A stretch of 64,000 nt of DNA from Allomuricauda sp. TY007 (GCF_010468565.1 NZ_WUEG01000014.1:1-64000), one strand, 5' to 3'; counted from the first letter of the stretch, positions 43,615 through 53,232 are shown. A program made the numbers and translations. The notes: generated by a model from the sequence alone, not told the origin.

Positions 43615-44424
43615 TTAGGAAATGATGGAGGTGGTAAAAAGATGGCCCTTATCCAAAAAATTCTTGCTCAAAACCATTTTGCCTTCTTTTTTGATCGATT
43701 CTGTTTTGTACGATGGAGCGGGCAAACCTCTTTTTTGGGCTTCTTCGAAATAATACACTTGTTTTTTGGGATGATGCGGGTATACGCCGTTGAATACTTC
43801 GCCCCAATATCCTTGTTCCATAATGGTAAACATCATGTGTATGCAATCGTTGAGATGAATTAGGTTGATGGGATGATTGCCATTGGTAAGATTTTCTCTG
43901 TCCGAAAGCATTGTTACAGGGTGTCGGTCGGGGCCAATCAACCCCCCAAACCTTATGATGGTAGTTTTGAACCGCTCTTCATTTGCCAATAGGTTTTCGC
44001 TCTCCAAAAGTTGTTTGCCCGATTTGGTGGCAGGTTGGGTGGGGGATGCTTCTGTAATCTCTCCTTCCGCATTGCCGTAAACCGCGGTACTGCTCACAAA
44101 TAGGATATGAGAAACTTCACTTTTTTTGATTTCTGCCATCAGGAATTTCATCTTTTCCACAAAGCTTTCGGTATGCTTGCCCCGTAGTTTGGGTGGCACA
44201 TTGATGATCAAGGTTTTGATGTCGGAAAGAAATCCTTCGATGTCTCCATCGATACCTGTTTCGGATAAACGTACTGAAAAAGGAGTTATTCCCTCATCTT
44301 GTAAAACTTTTAATTTACTGGAAGATGTAGTGGTTCCGTGAATGGTGTACCCTTTTTCAATGAGATGTTTGGCCAAGGGCAACCCAAGCCATCCACAACC
44401 CATTATTCCTATCTTTTTAGTCAA
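43615..44424 (-). CDS. YeeZ-like NAD(P)-dependent SDR protein
   Basis: 269 residues with Rossmann loop IGIMGCGWLGLPLAKHL, TAVYGNAEGEITE and RFGGLIGPDRHPV. This pattern belongs to the YeeZ group of extended SDR proteins, whose substrates are not established. The catalytic tyrosine region is degenerate, as usual for the group. Its start overlaps the end of the M28 peptidase gene by 8 bp, so the two are translated together. Confidence 0.85.
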   Translation of the reverse strand: MTKKIGIMGCGWLGLPLAKHLIEKGYTIHGTTTSSSKLKVLQDEGITPFSVRLSETGIDGDIEGFLSDIKTLIINVPPKLRGKHTESFVEKMKFLMAEIKKSEVSHILFVSSTAVYGNAEGEITEASPTQPATKSGKQLLESENLLANEERFKTTIIRFGGLIGPDRHPVTMLSDRENLTNGNHPINLIHLNDCIHMMFTIMEQGYWGEVFNGVYPHHPKKQVYYFEEAQKRGLPAPSYKTESIKKEGKMVLSKNFLDKGHLFTTSIIS

Positions 44425-46687
44425 ATCGCAAGGTTTTTATGGTCAATATAGCATCATTTAGTACAAAGGGCATGGGAATACTGCTTTTTGGCCGCTCCGG
44501 GATGCTAAAATCAGGATGAGCTAAAAGATCATTGGAAGCTTCATACAAAGTGAGCTCCAAAATGGAATCTTTGGGGAATTCCAGTTGCAATTCCGTGAAA
44601 TCGTTGTTGGTAATATAGTGGGTGATCAATCTACTCTTTCTATGTTCCAAAAAATAGGAGGATAAGGCAATCCGGTTCACTTTGGCAGACGTTATGCCAA
44701 TTGGATTTGTAAATACCTCAAGACGATTTACATTTCTTTTTGGGGTGACACAGAGTTCAATAACCCTGTTTTCTCCGATGATGGTATCCATTACAGTATC
44801 AATGTATGGCAGTGGAATATCTTTTTTGGGAGCGTCGGCCACATAGTTCAAATTTGTACGGTACTTACTGGAAATAGTCTCTGTGTTGGGCTTTCTTTTA
44901 TCATCACCCAAAAACTGGCCGTTCCAATCAATCAATACGTTATCGTAAGTGGCCCAAAGCGTGGAATCGGTATCTGCATTGTAAACGTACAACAGACTGC
45001 TTGGTTTTGGTCTTTCCTCGTTAAAATCGGATTGAATATGGCTGGAAATGCCAAAAGCGAAGAAGAGGAACAAAAATAAATATGCCAACCTTCCTTTGCT
45101 CTTTAATTGACCAAAAAATGGAAGTACCAAGAAAAATAGAAGTGTTGTAAAAAGGGTTGTGGCAACCATCATTTTTAAACCAAGGCCAACAGGGAACATT
45201 TTGATGAATGGCGAATAAATGAGCACTGCGGGCAATGCCAAAAACACCATTAGGAACGGATTGGGTTTTTCTTGATGGATGGTCACAAGAAGTCCTGCCA
45301 ACAATCCGAACAGGGGAACAATAAAAAAGCTGGCACCTTTTAAATATTGGGCTACCAATCCGCAGATGAGCAACCAAATAAATAGGGGTGCCACCAATAA
45401 ATTGGGCGTACTTGTTTTTCGGAATTTATGATAGGTATAAAAGCACACGAACAGGGAAAACATGACATAAACGGCAATGTAGGTATGGCCATTATAGGTA
45501 AATCCATGCAGCATGTCCTTAAAACTTGGATACCACCAAGTAATTATAGACCAACAAAAATAACCTACCAGTCCGTTGACGATTAAAGTGATCAGTACAG
45601 GTACAAACCCTTTAAAAATATCCTTGGTATTGAGCTTTTTCTTTTTGAACCCAGAAAAAAGTAATAGGACAAATGCGAGGACTGCAACACCGAACATGGG
45701 CCAAATCCATTCAAAAGGATAGGAGACCATGTTGTAGAACGGGAGGTTATAGTAAACTTCATCGTTCAAACTTTTTAGGTTGTTCAGATCGGCATCACTA
45801 AAATAGGTGAGCAGGGGCATTAAATAACTGCCTTGGTGTGCCAAGGTATTCCTGTCCAATCTTTCGTAATTGTCCAAAGCGGTATGATAATCAAAATGGT
45901 CATCAATAAACGCAAAGTTGAAACCTTCGATATCGCCATCTTCCCTAAAAACGGTGAGGTCCGTATCGTTAGGGAGCATCTTGTAAATGCTATAGGCCAG
46001 CGAATTTGCCACGGGATACTTGGGATTGGCTTTTTTAAACTCTTTTATTAAAGAACCGTTGCCCCTGTTGGTTTCAATAAGCATGTAGCTCGGACCGCCA
46101 CTGCCCCGGGCTTCAAAATTTAGGGCGAGTCCCACATCTTTGGCCCAAGGGTGCTTGTTTACAAAAAGGTCGGCTCCATTAAGCCCAAGCTCCTCGGCAT
46201 CGGTTATTAATATGATGATATCGTTCTTGGGAACCTTATTTTCGTTCAAAAATGCCCGGATACCTTCCAAAATCGTAGCGACACCACTACCGGCATCACT
46301 AGCTCCGTAGGAAGAATGTGGACTGCTATCGTAATGCGATAATAAAAGCAATGCTTTTCCATTTTCACTCCCTTCGATTCTGGCCAAAATATTGGTAGCC
46401 CTGCTCAAGTTGCCCCAATCACCTGCGGTATAGCCTTCTTGCGTAATGGTCTCCAAGCCCATTTTTTTCAATTCGGAAATAATGTAGCTTTTGGCTCTTT
46501 TATGTCCTGGAAAACCAACAGCATGGGGTTCTTTGGATAGCTGCTCTACATGGGTCAAGGCCCTATCCGTAGAAAAGAATTGTAAAGAGACCTCCTTATT
46601 GGGTTTATAGGAAGGCATTAAGGATTTAAAACTCCAATACACGGCAAAAATTAGTAGAATTAGAGCAAGGGTTCTGGAAAATTTCAT
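44417..46687 (-). CDS. M28 family zinc peptidase with large membrane domain
   Basis: 756 residues. After an N-terminal anchor helix comes an M28 aminopeptidase domain (about 40-310). Its metal ligands are in LLSHYDSSPHSSYGASDAGSG, TDAEELGLNGADLF and, later, FIDDHFDYHTALDN. Residues 330-570 contain about eight transmembrane helices, and a beta-rich domain ends the protein. The layout resembles eukaryotic ER metallopeptidase 1. The catalytic domain should face the periplasm. Substrates are unknown. Confidence 0.88.
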   Translation of the reverse strand: MKFSRTLALILLIFAVYWSFKSLMPSYKPNKEVSLQFFSTDRALTHVEQLSKEPHAVGFPGHKRAKSYIISELKKMGLETITQEGYTAGDWGNLSRATNILARIEGSENGKALLLLSHYDSSPHSSYGASDAGSGVATILEGIRAFLNENKVPKNDIIILITDAEELGLNGADLFVNKHPWAKDVGLALNFEARGSGGPSYMLIETNRGNGSLIKEFKKANPKYPVANSLAYSIYKMLPNDTDLTVFREDGDIEGFNFAFIDDHFDYHTALDNYERLDRNTLAHQGSYLMPLLTYFSDADLNNLKSLNDEVYYNLPFYNMVSYPFEWIWPMFGVAVLAFVLLLFSGFKKKKLNTKDIFKGFVPVLITLIVNGLVGYFCWSIITWWYPSFKDMLHGFTYNGHTYIAVYVMFSLFVCFYTYHKFRKTSTPNLLVAPLFIWLLICGLVAQYLKGASFFIVPLFGLLAGLLVTIHQEKPNPFLMVFLALPAVLIYSPFIKMFPVGLGLKMMVATTLFTTLLFFLVLPFFGQLKSKGRLAYLFLFLFFAFGISSHIQSDFNEERPKPSSLLYVYNADTDSTLWATYDNVLIDWNGQFLGDDKRKPNTETISSKYRTNLNYVADAPKKDIPLPYIDTVMDTIIGENRVIELCVTPKRNVNRLEVFTNPIGITSAKVNRIALSSYFLEHRKSRLITHYITNNDFTELQLEFPKDSILELTLYEASNDLLAHPDFSIPERPKSSIPMPFVLNDAILTIKTLRFD

Positions 46688-46809
46688 GGCTTAGTGTTGT
46701 TAAATCTTAAATGTATGAAATTATGAAAGGTTCTTACATTTTGATATGTAAAATTAGGTTATTCGCTAAAAAAGTCTATATTTATTATTTAACTTTAAAA
46801 TCTAACCAT

Positions 46810-47280
46810 ATGGCAATCAAAAGCTTTCAAGGCGTTCGAAGCAAGGAGGAGAACAAGAAAAAGTACAATGCCCCAATTTTGGTGGAGGATTACATGACCA
46901 AAAAATTGATTACCTTTTCTCCAGACCAGTCCATTTTGGAAGTGATGGAGACTTTTGCCAAACACCATATTTCCGGTGGCCCGGTTGTGGATAACAATGG
47001 TTTTTTGGTAGGCATTATTTCCGAGGCGGATTGTATGAAGCAAATTTCGGAGAGTAGATACTTTAATCAGCCTATTTTGGATAAGAGCGTTGAGCGTTTT
47101 ATGACCAAAAATGTGGAGACCATTCCGCACGACATGTCCATTTTTGACGCAGCAGGTGTTTTTGACAGGCACAACAGGCGTAGATTACCCGTAATGAAGA
47201 ACGATATCCTTGTGGGGCAGATCAGCCGAAAGGATATTGTAGTGGCAGCGCTTAAACTAACTTCCCATAGTTGGAAATAA
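46810..47280 (+). CDS. Protein with paired CBS domains
   Basis: 156 residues from the ATG at 46810. Two CBS motifs are seen, VEDYMTKKLITFSPDQSILEV with PVVDNNGFLVGIISEADCM, and VERFMTKNVETIPHDMSIFDA with LPVMKNDILVGQISRKDIV. A CBS pair binds adenosine nucleotides and acts as an energy sensor or switch. The partner is unknown; no enzyme domain is fused. Start at 46711 is rejected since the extra residues match no family. Confidence 0.9.
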   Translation: MAIKSFQGVRSKEENKKKYNAPILVEDYMTKKLITFSPDQSILEVMETFAKHHISGGPVVDNNGFLVGIISEADCMKQISESRYFNQPILDKSVERFMTKNVETIPHDMSIFDAAGVFDRHNRRRLPVMKNDILVGQISRKDIVVAALKLTSHSWK

Positions 47281-47287
47281 CAGGGGT

Positions 47288-47641
47288 TTACTCTCTTTTC
47301 ACGATCATGTAATAATCATTATCAAGTGGCAAGTACCCTAAATCATATACAAAGTAGTAGGTACTTCCCTTTTTGGTAGTGTAAAGGTTGGTGATATATT
47401 CAAAATCAAAACCTTTGTCCAGCAACCGCATTTTAGTGGTCTTAGTTTTGCCGTCGCGAAGTGGAAAACTATCCAATATCCTGTAGTTTTTGCGAAGTTT
47501 ATTGTTGATGTTGCGTACTAAGTTCTTACTATCTCGGTTCAATCGGTTGTTGTAGTCGTTTCTACAATGGTCGGAACAGTATTTTTGGTCGATGCGGCCT
47601 ACAAGTTTTTCACCGCAAACCAAGCATTTTCTTTCGGACAT
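47288..47641 (-). CDS. Zinc-ribbon protein (DUF2116-like)
   Basis: 117 residues. The N-terminal four-cysteine motif CLVCGEKLVGRIDQKYCSDHC binds zinc in the style of small treble-clef/ribbon proteins, followed by basic helices (NRLNRDSKNLVRNINNKLRK) that could touch nucleic acid. The C-terminal half is strand-rich. Function unknown. It lies 9 bp downstream of the pentapeptide-repeat gene in the same direction. Confidence 0.8.
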   Translation of the reverse strand: MSERKCLVCGEKLVGRIDQKYCSDHCRNDYNNRLNRDSKNLVRNINNKLRKNYRILDSFPLRDGKTKTTKMRLLDKGFDFEYITNLYTTKKGSTYYFVYDLGYLPLDNDYYMIVKRE

Positions 47642-47650
47642 AGGATAAGA

Positions 47651-48214
47651 TTAGGTCACCACAAGATCATACTTTTTTAATAAACCGATCAATCCATCTC
47701 TGCTGAAACGGGTTTTCCTTAGCTGGTTGATGGACGGATCTATGTTAAAATTTAGGGCCGAAGTAAAATCAGCTTGCTCTAGGTTGGTATTCTCAAAAAG
47801 GGTGTTTTCAAGGTCGCAACCAGAAAATTCTGCTTGTTTTAGATGAGCCTCTGAGAAATCGGTTTGATGAAGTTTGCAATCATTGAATTGGATGCTGGGC
47901 AGATGCATCCCTATAAATGACGCTACGGATAAATTGCAGCCCACAAAATTGAGTGATAACAAAAGCTGGTTACAGGTCTCAAATTGAAGACCGACCATTT
48001 TACATTCCTCAAAGGTAACATCGTTAAAAATGGTGTGGGAAATATTGGTGTTGGTAAGATCACAGCCTTCAAAAGTGCATTCCACAAAGTTTTGATTGTC
48101 CAAAAAACCCTTGGAGAACAGGCAGTTCACAAAACGGCAATTTTCGTAATCGCCCTTGGGCAATTTAGTTTGCGTATAATCCTGTTTTATAAACTCCTGA
48201 TCGGTCCAAAACAT
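47651..48214 (-). CDS. Pentapeptide repeat protein
   Basis: 187 residues made of A(D/N)LxX-type repeats: FVECTFEGCDLTNTNISHTIF, NDVTFEECKMVGLQFETC and so on, forming a right-handed quadrilateral helix. Qnr-type members mimic DNA and protect gyrase, and this length would fit a Qnr-like protein. Without a database match I do not claim drug resistance. No signal peptide. Confidence 0.88.
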   Translation of the reverse strand: MFWTDQEFIKQDYTQTKLPKGDYENCRFVNCLFSKGFLDNQNFVECTFEGCDLTNTNISHTIFNDVTFEECKMVGLQFETCNQLLLSLNFVGCNLSVASFIGMHLPSIQFNDCKLHQTDFSEAHLKQAEFSGCDLENTLFENTNLEQADFTSALNFNIDPSINQLRKTRFSRDGLIGLLKKYDLVVT

Positions 48215-48250
48215 TTATTATCTAGTTAAAGTTAAAACCCTTCAAACTTG

Positions 48251-48266
48251 CCTGACGGCAGTCAGG
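48251..48266. repeat. REP-like palindrome
   Basis: cctgac-ggca-gtcagg, a perfect six-base stem with a four-base centre, related to the element at 24490-24505 (cctgtc-ggca-gacagg). The changed bases compensate each other, which argues for a selected hairpin family. Confidence 0.6.
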
Positions 48267-48298
48267 TTTCATTGCAGTTACTTTAGTTTTTATAAATA

Positions 48299-48361
48299 GT
48301 CCTCTCTCCGGTCTCCCCAAAGGGGAGAAGTTTCCTTTCTTTGGGGGGATTAAGGGAGGAC
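48299..48361. repeat. Composite inverted repeat element
   Basis: Outer arms gtcctc (48299-48304) and gaggac (48356-48361) enclose an inner perfect stem tctcccc-aaa-ggggaga (48312-48328). The 232-bp gap at 48215-48446 contains no gene; this and the REP-like palindrome are its only clear structures. Confidence 0.5.
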
Positions 48362-48446
48362 ATCGCACCAGATGCAACAAAGAATTCCATTCTTTTGAAA
48401 ATTATGGATTTTAAATCCATAGTGGTGTTTATTCGAGCATCAATTA

Positions 48447-48935
48447 TTACTTTCTCTTATAGGCAAAAAGAATTTCTTCTTCATTGCCATCCTCTTCAAT
48501 AAGGACCCAAACATTCATCTGGTTGTCACTTATCTTTTCCATGGTGAGTCCTTCAAAATATACTTTGTTAGGTTCCAATTTAACCAACTTAAAATCGATG
48601 GTTTCGTCCTTTTCTTCCCAACCTTTCATATTGCCATCAAAGTGTTTAAGTTGAAGAATGAGGGAATTGTCCAATTGCTGAATGTGTCCCGATTCATAAA
48701 AGGAGACTTTGCCGTTATTCACCATTCGGAACACAAACATCATGGAATTGCCCATGGGCGCACTCCAAATTTCTTCGGCAATACCTCCAAAGGCTTCCCC
48801 TTGCCAGTGGCCTTCAATCCAAGAAACATCTTTGAGATTAGCTTTGGGCGATGATCCGCCTTCGGGCAGATGCATGGTTTGTTGCGCGGAAACAAGTCCT
48901 GCGCTGAACATAAAAATAAGTGCGATTGATTTCAT
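48447..48935 (-). CDS. DUF6265 family secreted protein
   Basis: 162 residues from the ATG at 48935, chosen because the signal peptide MKSIALIFMFSAGLVSAQ begins there. The opening LKDVSWIEGHWQGEAFGGIAEE and the MGNSMMFVFRMVNNGKVSFYE segment fit DUF6265, a lipocalin-like secreted domain of unknown function. It lies 33 bp downstream of the SIMPL gene in the same direction. Confidence 0.82.
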   Translation of the reverse strand: MKSIALIFMFSAGLVSAQQTMHLPEGGSSPKANLKDVSWIEGHWQGEAFGGIAEEIWSAPMGNSMMFVFRMVNNGKVSFYESGHIQQLDNSLILQLKHFDGNMKGWEEKDETIDFKLVKLEPNKVYFEGLTMEKISDNQMNVWVLIEEDGNEEEILFAYKRK

Positions 48936-48968
48936 GATTGGTTTTTTTGATTGATGAAACCCCATCCA

Positions 48969-49667
48969 TTAATTGGACAGGGCGAATTTTACGTTTACAG
49001 TGGTCTCTACCCTTATTTTTTCAAAATCGATGTCCAAGGGTTGTGCTTGGCCCATATCTGCGGAAACGGCTTTCATTTCCATCATCGGGGCTTGGTTGTA
49101 CCGAGGATAATACTGCGAGTTGTCGGCAATATGAATGGCCATTCCCACTTTTTGACCCAATGGTTTTGTTAGGGCTTCAGCTTTTTGCATAGCTTTTTTT
49201 ACGGCCTTTGTTCGTAGTTCCAGCTCCAGCTCGTCCATTTTGGAGTACTCTGTTTTTTCAATATTGGTGTTGGCGATGTCCAATTGTTCCAAAGCCACCA
49301 TCACTTCGCCCAATTCTTTTCCAGAATACACGACCAAGGAATATTGCTTGCTTTTGAGTACTTCTTTTTGGCGTAAGAAATATTTTTTAAAGTTGCTGCC
49401 CATATCCTTGATCACGAGTTGCTCGTCCAAATCTATGCCCATGGCCTTAAAGCGCTGTGCCATTTGGTTTTCCTGTTCCTCAACGGAAACACGTCCCTTG
49501 GTGTCTTTTTCTTGTATAATGATGTTCAGATAGATTTTATCCGGGGTCACCAAGGTGTCCACTTGCGAAGAGGTTTCCAGATAAGGGGTGTCCAAAAAGT
49601 TTTTGGATTGGGCAAAGGTTGTCATAGTAATTAAAGCTGTTGCTACAAAGATTATAGTCTTTTTCAT
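48969..49667 (-). CDS. SIMPL (DUF541) domain protein
   Basis: 232 residues with signal peptide MKKTIIFVATALITMTTFAQ. The SIMPL/DUF541 core runs from VTPDKIYLNIIIQEKDTKG through NTNIEKTEYSKMDELELELR and KAEALTKPLGQKVGMAIHI. Members of this family form large outer or periplasmic ring-like assemblies; function is poorly known. It is probably co-transcribed with DUF6265. Confidence 0.88.
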   Translation of the reverse strand: MKKTIIFVATALITMTTFAQSKNFLDTPYLETSSQVDTLVTPDKIYLNIIIQEKDTKGRVSVEEQENQMAQRFKAMGIDLDEQLVIKDMGSNFKKYFLRQKEVLKSKQYSLVVYSGKELGEVMVALEQLDIANTNIEKTEYSKMDELELELRTKAVKKAMQKAEALTKPLGQKVGMAIHIADNSQYYPRYNQAPMMEMKAVSADMGQAQPLDIDFEKIRVETTVNVKFALSN

Positions 49668-49790
49668 GATGTAATTTTATTAAAGTTAAATACTTCTCCC
49701 TTATGTTCAAAACCTGTGCCGTACTGTTAATGATGAGGCAATCCATAAAAATGTATGGGTCAACTCAATTAACTTGAGTACATTGTGGGT

Positions 49791-50927
49791 ATGAAATTTA
49801 TTTTGGCACCCGATAAATATAAGGGTTCGTTAACAGGACGCGAATTTTGTGAAATCGTTGCCCGTGGCATCAAAAAAGTTTTTCCGAATGCGGAAATCAT
49901 AAATAGGCCTTTGGCCGATGGTGGCGATGGTACCATTGATGTTGTGGCGGACTATCTGAATGCTTCAAAAGTATCCGTAACAGTAAAAGACCCACTTTTT
50001 CGGGAAGTTACCACACAGTATTTGCTTTCGGAGGACAAACAAACAGCTTTCATCGAAATGTCCGAAGCATCGGGCTATAAATTGCTCGATACATCCGAAA
50101 TGAACTGTATGTACACCACAACTTTGGGTACTGGTGATATGATTGCTGACGCTTTGGAACAAGGAGCCAAAAATATTGTTTTGGGTATTGGCGGTAGTGC
50201 CACCAACGATGGAGGTATGGGAATGGCCAAGGCTTTGGGCTATTCTTTTTTGGATGCTGATGGAAATGAATTGGAACCCATTGGTAAGCATTTGAGGGAT
50301 GTGGCAAAGATTGACCGAGAACATGTGAACCCGAAGTTGTCCGATGCTAAAATTCAAGTGGCCTGTGATGTGAACAATCCCTTTTATGGACAAAATGGTG
50401 CAGCTCATGTTTATGGTGCTCAAAAGGGTGCATCAACAGAAGAAATAGTGTTTTTGGACCAAGGATTGCAAAGCTTTGCCGAGGTGCTACAATCCACTTT
50501 TGATATTAATGTTCAAAAGGTTGCCGGTGCCGGTGCTGCTGGTGGAGTAGGAGGTGGAGCTGTTGCTTTTTTGAATGCCGAACTGGCCTCTGGAGTTGAT
50601 TTGGTGATGGAACTTGCCAATTTTGATGAAGTGCTGCAAGGAGCCGATTGGGTAATTACGGGTGAGGGGCAGTTGGATGGCCAAACCTTTTCTGGAAAAA
50701 CCATTAACGGGGTAGTGCAATCCGCCAAAAAGAAGCATATTCCCATAGCGGCATTTTGTGGTTCTATTGATGTTACCATCGAGGAAATGCAACAAATGGG
50801 ACTGGATTATGCTGTTTCCATTCTCAATCAAGTAGGTGATTTAGATGATGCAAAGGCCAAGAGCGCCGAAAACCTAGAATTGGCCAGTTACAATTTTGCT
50901 AATTTGATAAAGTTGAGCAAAGGCTAA
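49791..50927 (+). CDS. Glycerate kinase
   Basis: 378 residues from the ATG at 49791 (a GTG six bases earlier is possible). MKFILAPDKYKGSLTGREF, RPLADGGDGTIDVV, IVLGIGGSATNDGGMGMAKA and WVITGEGQLDGQTFSGK are hallmarks of the type I (GarK/GlxK-like) glycerate kinases. It makes 2-phosphoglycerate from glycerate and ATP and feeds serine/glycine or glyoxylate carbon into glycolysis. The 3' end overlaps the convergent acetyltransferase gene by 4 bp. Confidence 0.94.
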   Translation: MKFILAPDKYKGSLTGREFCEIVARGIKKVFPNAEIINRPLADGGDGTIDVVADYLNASKVSVTVKDPLFREVTTQYLLSEDKQTAFIEMSEASGYKLLDTSEMNCMYTTTLGTGDMIADALEQGAKNIVLGIGGSATNDGGMGMAKALGYSFLDADGNELEPIGKHLRDVAKIDREHVNPKLSDAKIQVACDVNNPFYGQNGAAHVYGAQKGASTEEIVFLDQGLQSFAEVLQSTFDINVQKVAGAGAAGGVGGGAVAFLNAELASGVDLVMELANFDEVLQGADWVITGEGQLDGQTFSGKTINGVVQSAKKKHIPIAAFCGSIDVTIEEMQQMGLDYAVSILNQVGDLDDAKAKSAENLELASYNFANLIKLSKG

Positions 50928-51526
50928 TCCAAATAACTTTTGCCCATCTTGAATTCCAAGGACTTTTTTACGGTGTTCCATTCACTGTTTAAAATGGAGA
51001 ATACTACGGTATCCCGAAGATTTCCAGAGTCATCAACGCGATGGTTTCTTAAAATACCATCTTGTTTTGCCCCTAAACGGAGAATGGCGTTTCTGGAGGG
51101 ATGGTTGTGAAAGTGAGTGCGGAACTCCACGGCTATACAGTTGAGGTTTTCAAAAGCATATTTTAGCAAAAGGTATTTGCACTCGGTATTTATGCCCGTT
51201 CGCTGTACTTTCTTGGCGTACCAGGTTGCTCCAATCTCTACTCGTTTGTTTTTTGTATCCACATTCAAAAAGCGGGTGCTCCCCACAATGGTGTTGGTTT
51301 TTTTGTTGACGATGGCAAAGGGCAAAGCGTTTCCCTTTTCCTGTTCGGAAAGTGCCACATCCAAATACGAATCTATAGTTTTGGGAGAGGGAACCGAGGT
51401 GTACCAAAGCTCCCAAAGTTTTCCGTCTGATGCGGCAAATGCCAAATCCACTTTTTGCGATTTCTGCAGGGGGACAAGCTTTACCAATTCGCCTTCCAAT
51501 TGAGTGGGACGTAACCAAGAATCCAT
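50924..51526 (-). CDS. RimJ/RimL-type GNAT acetyltransferase
   Basis: 200 residues. The acceptor segment LEGELVKLVPLQKSQKVDLA opens the fold, and the acetyl-CoA side includes KNKRVEIGATWYAKKVQRTG and HPSRNAILRLGAKQDGILRN, matching the GNAT domain of RimJ/RimL proteins that acetylate ribosomal or other amino groups. The actual acceptor is unknown. Confidence 0.87.
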   Translation of the reverse strand: MDSWLRPTQLEGELVKLVPLQKSQKVDLAFAASDGKLWELWYTSVPSPKTIDSYLDVALSEQEKGNALPFAIVNKKTNTIVGSTRFLNVDTKNKRVEIGATWYAKKVQRTGINTECKYLLLKYAFENLNCIAVEFRTHFHNHPSRNAILRLGAKQDGILRNHRVDDSGNLRDTVVFSILNSEWNTVKKSLEFKMGKSYLD

Positions 51527-51672
51527 AGGTTGAAATTAAACCCCAAATATAAGTTTTAATCCCATTAAATGGGTTTAATTCCTTGATGCTCTGCATCGAA
51601 ATGGGTTAAGGTTTTGTTTGTTTGAATACCATGCAGGCTTGCCCTGTGGTAGTTGATTGTATGCATTTTAAC

Positions 51673-51700
51673 AAAGAAAAAAGCCGGGGAAACCCCCGAC
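51673..51700 (-). terminator. Leftward intrinsic terminator
   Basis: Read on the minus strand, CGGGG-GTTT-CCCCG is followed by GCTTTTTTC. It ends the leftward gene at 51734. The remaining gap, 51527-51672, contains nothing recognisable. Confidence 0.7.
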
Positions 51701-51733
51701 CCTTTCATCAATCAAAAAACGAAATTATATCAA

Positions 51734-52204
51734 CTATTCCGATTCAAATTCGTCGATAATAAAGAAGTTTTTGTTCTTCTTGTTCACGATATAATTGCTT
51801 TCCAGTACATCGTAATGCATGGTTTTGTCATCTACATTAATATCAAAACCTTTGTCGGTCTGCACTACTTCAAAATCATTGTTCTCGGTACCTTTATATT
51901 TTAGCACCATAAAATCGTCGTAGCTTTTATCGGAATCACTGTCAATAGCTACCAATTTGGTAACAAAAGGGGAGGATAGTTTTCTGTCCTGATTGACCAT
52001 TCCTCTATCCTTACTGTCCAGTGCCATACCGTACTTTCTGCGTTCCATCACTTTTACGCTATATTGTTTTTCTTTTCCATCTTCGGATATGGTAAAGGTC
52101 TTAAGCTGTGTGGTAGCCTTCATGACCCCGGAGTTTTGGTTTTGACCATATCCTGCAAATACGGTTAGGGTTGCGAATGATAGTATAGTGAGTAAATTTT
52201 TCAT
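51734..52204 (-). CDS. Secreted protein of unknown function
   Basis: 156 residues with signal peptide MKNLLTILSFATLTVFAG. The mature part has EDGKEKQYSVKVMERRKYGM and strand-rich segments such as DFEVVQTDKGFDINVDDK. I do not recognise the family. It is encoded downstream of dps in the same direction, with 59 bp between them, so it may be co-transcribed. Confidence 0.75.
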   Translation of the reverse strand: MKNLLTILSFATLTVFAGYGQNQNSGVMKATTQLKTFTISEDGKEKQYSVKVMERRKYGMALDSKDRGMVNQDRKLSSPFVTKLVAIDSDSDKSYDDFMVLKYKGTENNDFEVVQTDKGFDINVDDKTMHYDVLESNYIVNKKNKNFFIIDEFESE

Positions 52205-52263
52205 AGTATTATTTTTTGTGGTTAATAAATCAGTTTTTCGGATGAATTGTTTATCTCTTACTT

Positions 52264-52758
52264 TTACTTTAAGTAAGATGTGAACATCCAGTGTCTTTTC
52301 TCCAGCTCGGTCATAAACTCGGTCAACATGTTTTCTGTAACAACATCGCCGGTTTCAAGGGCTGCATTTACACCGTCCAGCATACTGTCGTGCAAGATTT
52401 CGTAGTCGTGCATCACTTCCCTTACCATTCCCAAGGCAGATAGGTTTTTGTCCTGTTCTTTGATTTTGGAAAGTTCCATGGTTTTCTTTAGGGTAAAGTT
52501 GCTTTTTACACCAAATACTCGGATTCTTTCCGCTACGATGTCAATGTTTTCCTTAACCGTGTTATATTCATTTTCAAACTCTTCATGGAGTTCAAAAAAA
52601 TCCGGGCCTTCAATGTTCCAGTGAAAGTTTCTGAGCTTATTGTAGAATACCTGATAGTTGGCCAGTAATGTATTAAGGCTGACAACAATTTCTGCGGTTT
52701 CTAAATAAGTGAATCCCAATTTTTTAAAGGTTTTATTTTTTGCTTTAATAGCTTCCAT
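52264..52758 (-). CDS. dps: Dps family DNA-binding/ferritin-like protein
   Basis: 164 residues from the ATG at 52758; the longer frame to 52842 has no family match. The ferroxidase region is LRNFHWNIEGPDFFELHEEF and NTVKENIDIVAERIRVFG, in Dps arrangement, followed by four-helix bundle sequence to the end. The enzyme stores iron by oxidising Fe(II) with peroxide and protects DNA. The N-terminal lysines may bind DNA. Confidence 0.92.
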   Translation of the reverse strand: MEAIKAKNKTFKKLGFTYLETAEIVVSLNTLLANYQVFYNKLRNFHWNIEGPDFFELHEEFENEYNTVKENIDIVAERIRVFGVKSNFTLKKTMELSKIKEQDKNLSALGMVREVMHDYEILHDSMLDGVNAALETGDVVTENMLTEFMTELEKRHWMFTSYLK

Positions 52759-52986
52759 ATAATATGTTTTTGATTTGTTTAATGTAAAAGTACAAGCCAG
52801 TGTCCGGGAGGATTGATTGAAACGATGCAAATCTTGATGCAATTGGTTTTTGAATGACTTTTAAGGGGTAAATCAGTATAATTCAAGTCCGAACAGCCAT
52901 GCCTTAGGTTGTAGTTACCAAAATCACATCAATTAATAAGATGTTCGTATAAAACAGAAAACCAACTATTTAACCAGTTTTAACGT

Positions 52987-53232
52987 TTATTGGGAAGTAT
53001 TGTGGTTAGATAGGTCATTTTCCCCTGCAACTATAAAACCTTTGCATAAGGAAAGGTAAATATCTGATGATATATCCATAACGTATTCTTTTTCGCCATT
53101 AAAAACTTTTTGAGGCTCCCCGTTTTTAGAGTCATGCTCTTGAATGTATATGGTGTCCAATTTGTCGTAAAGCATTTTGCCTAAACTAAATCTTTTGATC
53201 ACCGTGTATTTATTAATACTTCGAATGGACAT
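52987..53232 (-). CDS. Small protein of unknown function
   Basis: 81 residues, no signal peptide. MSIRSINKYTVIKRFSLGKM is followed by LDTIYIQEHDSKNGEPQKVF and strand-like segments. I know no family. Coding is supported by a consistent start and absence of overlap with other genes, not by similarity. Confidence 0.5.
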   Translation of the reverse strand: MSIRSINKYTVIKRFSLGKMLYDKLDTIYIQEHDSKNGEPQKVFNGEKEYVMDISSDIYLSLCKGFIVAGENDLSNHNTSQ

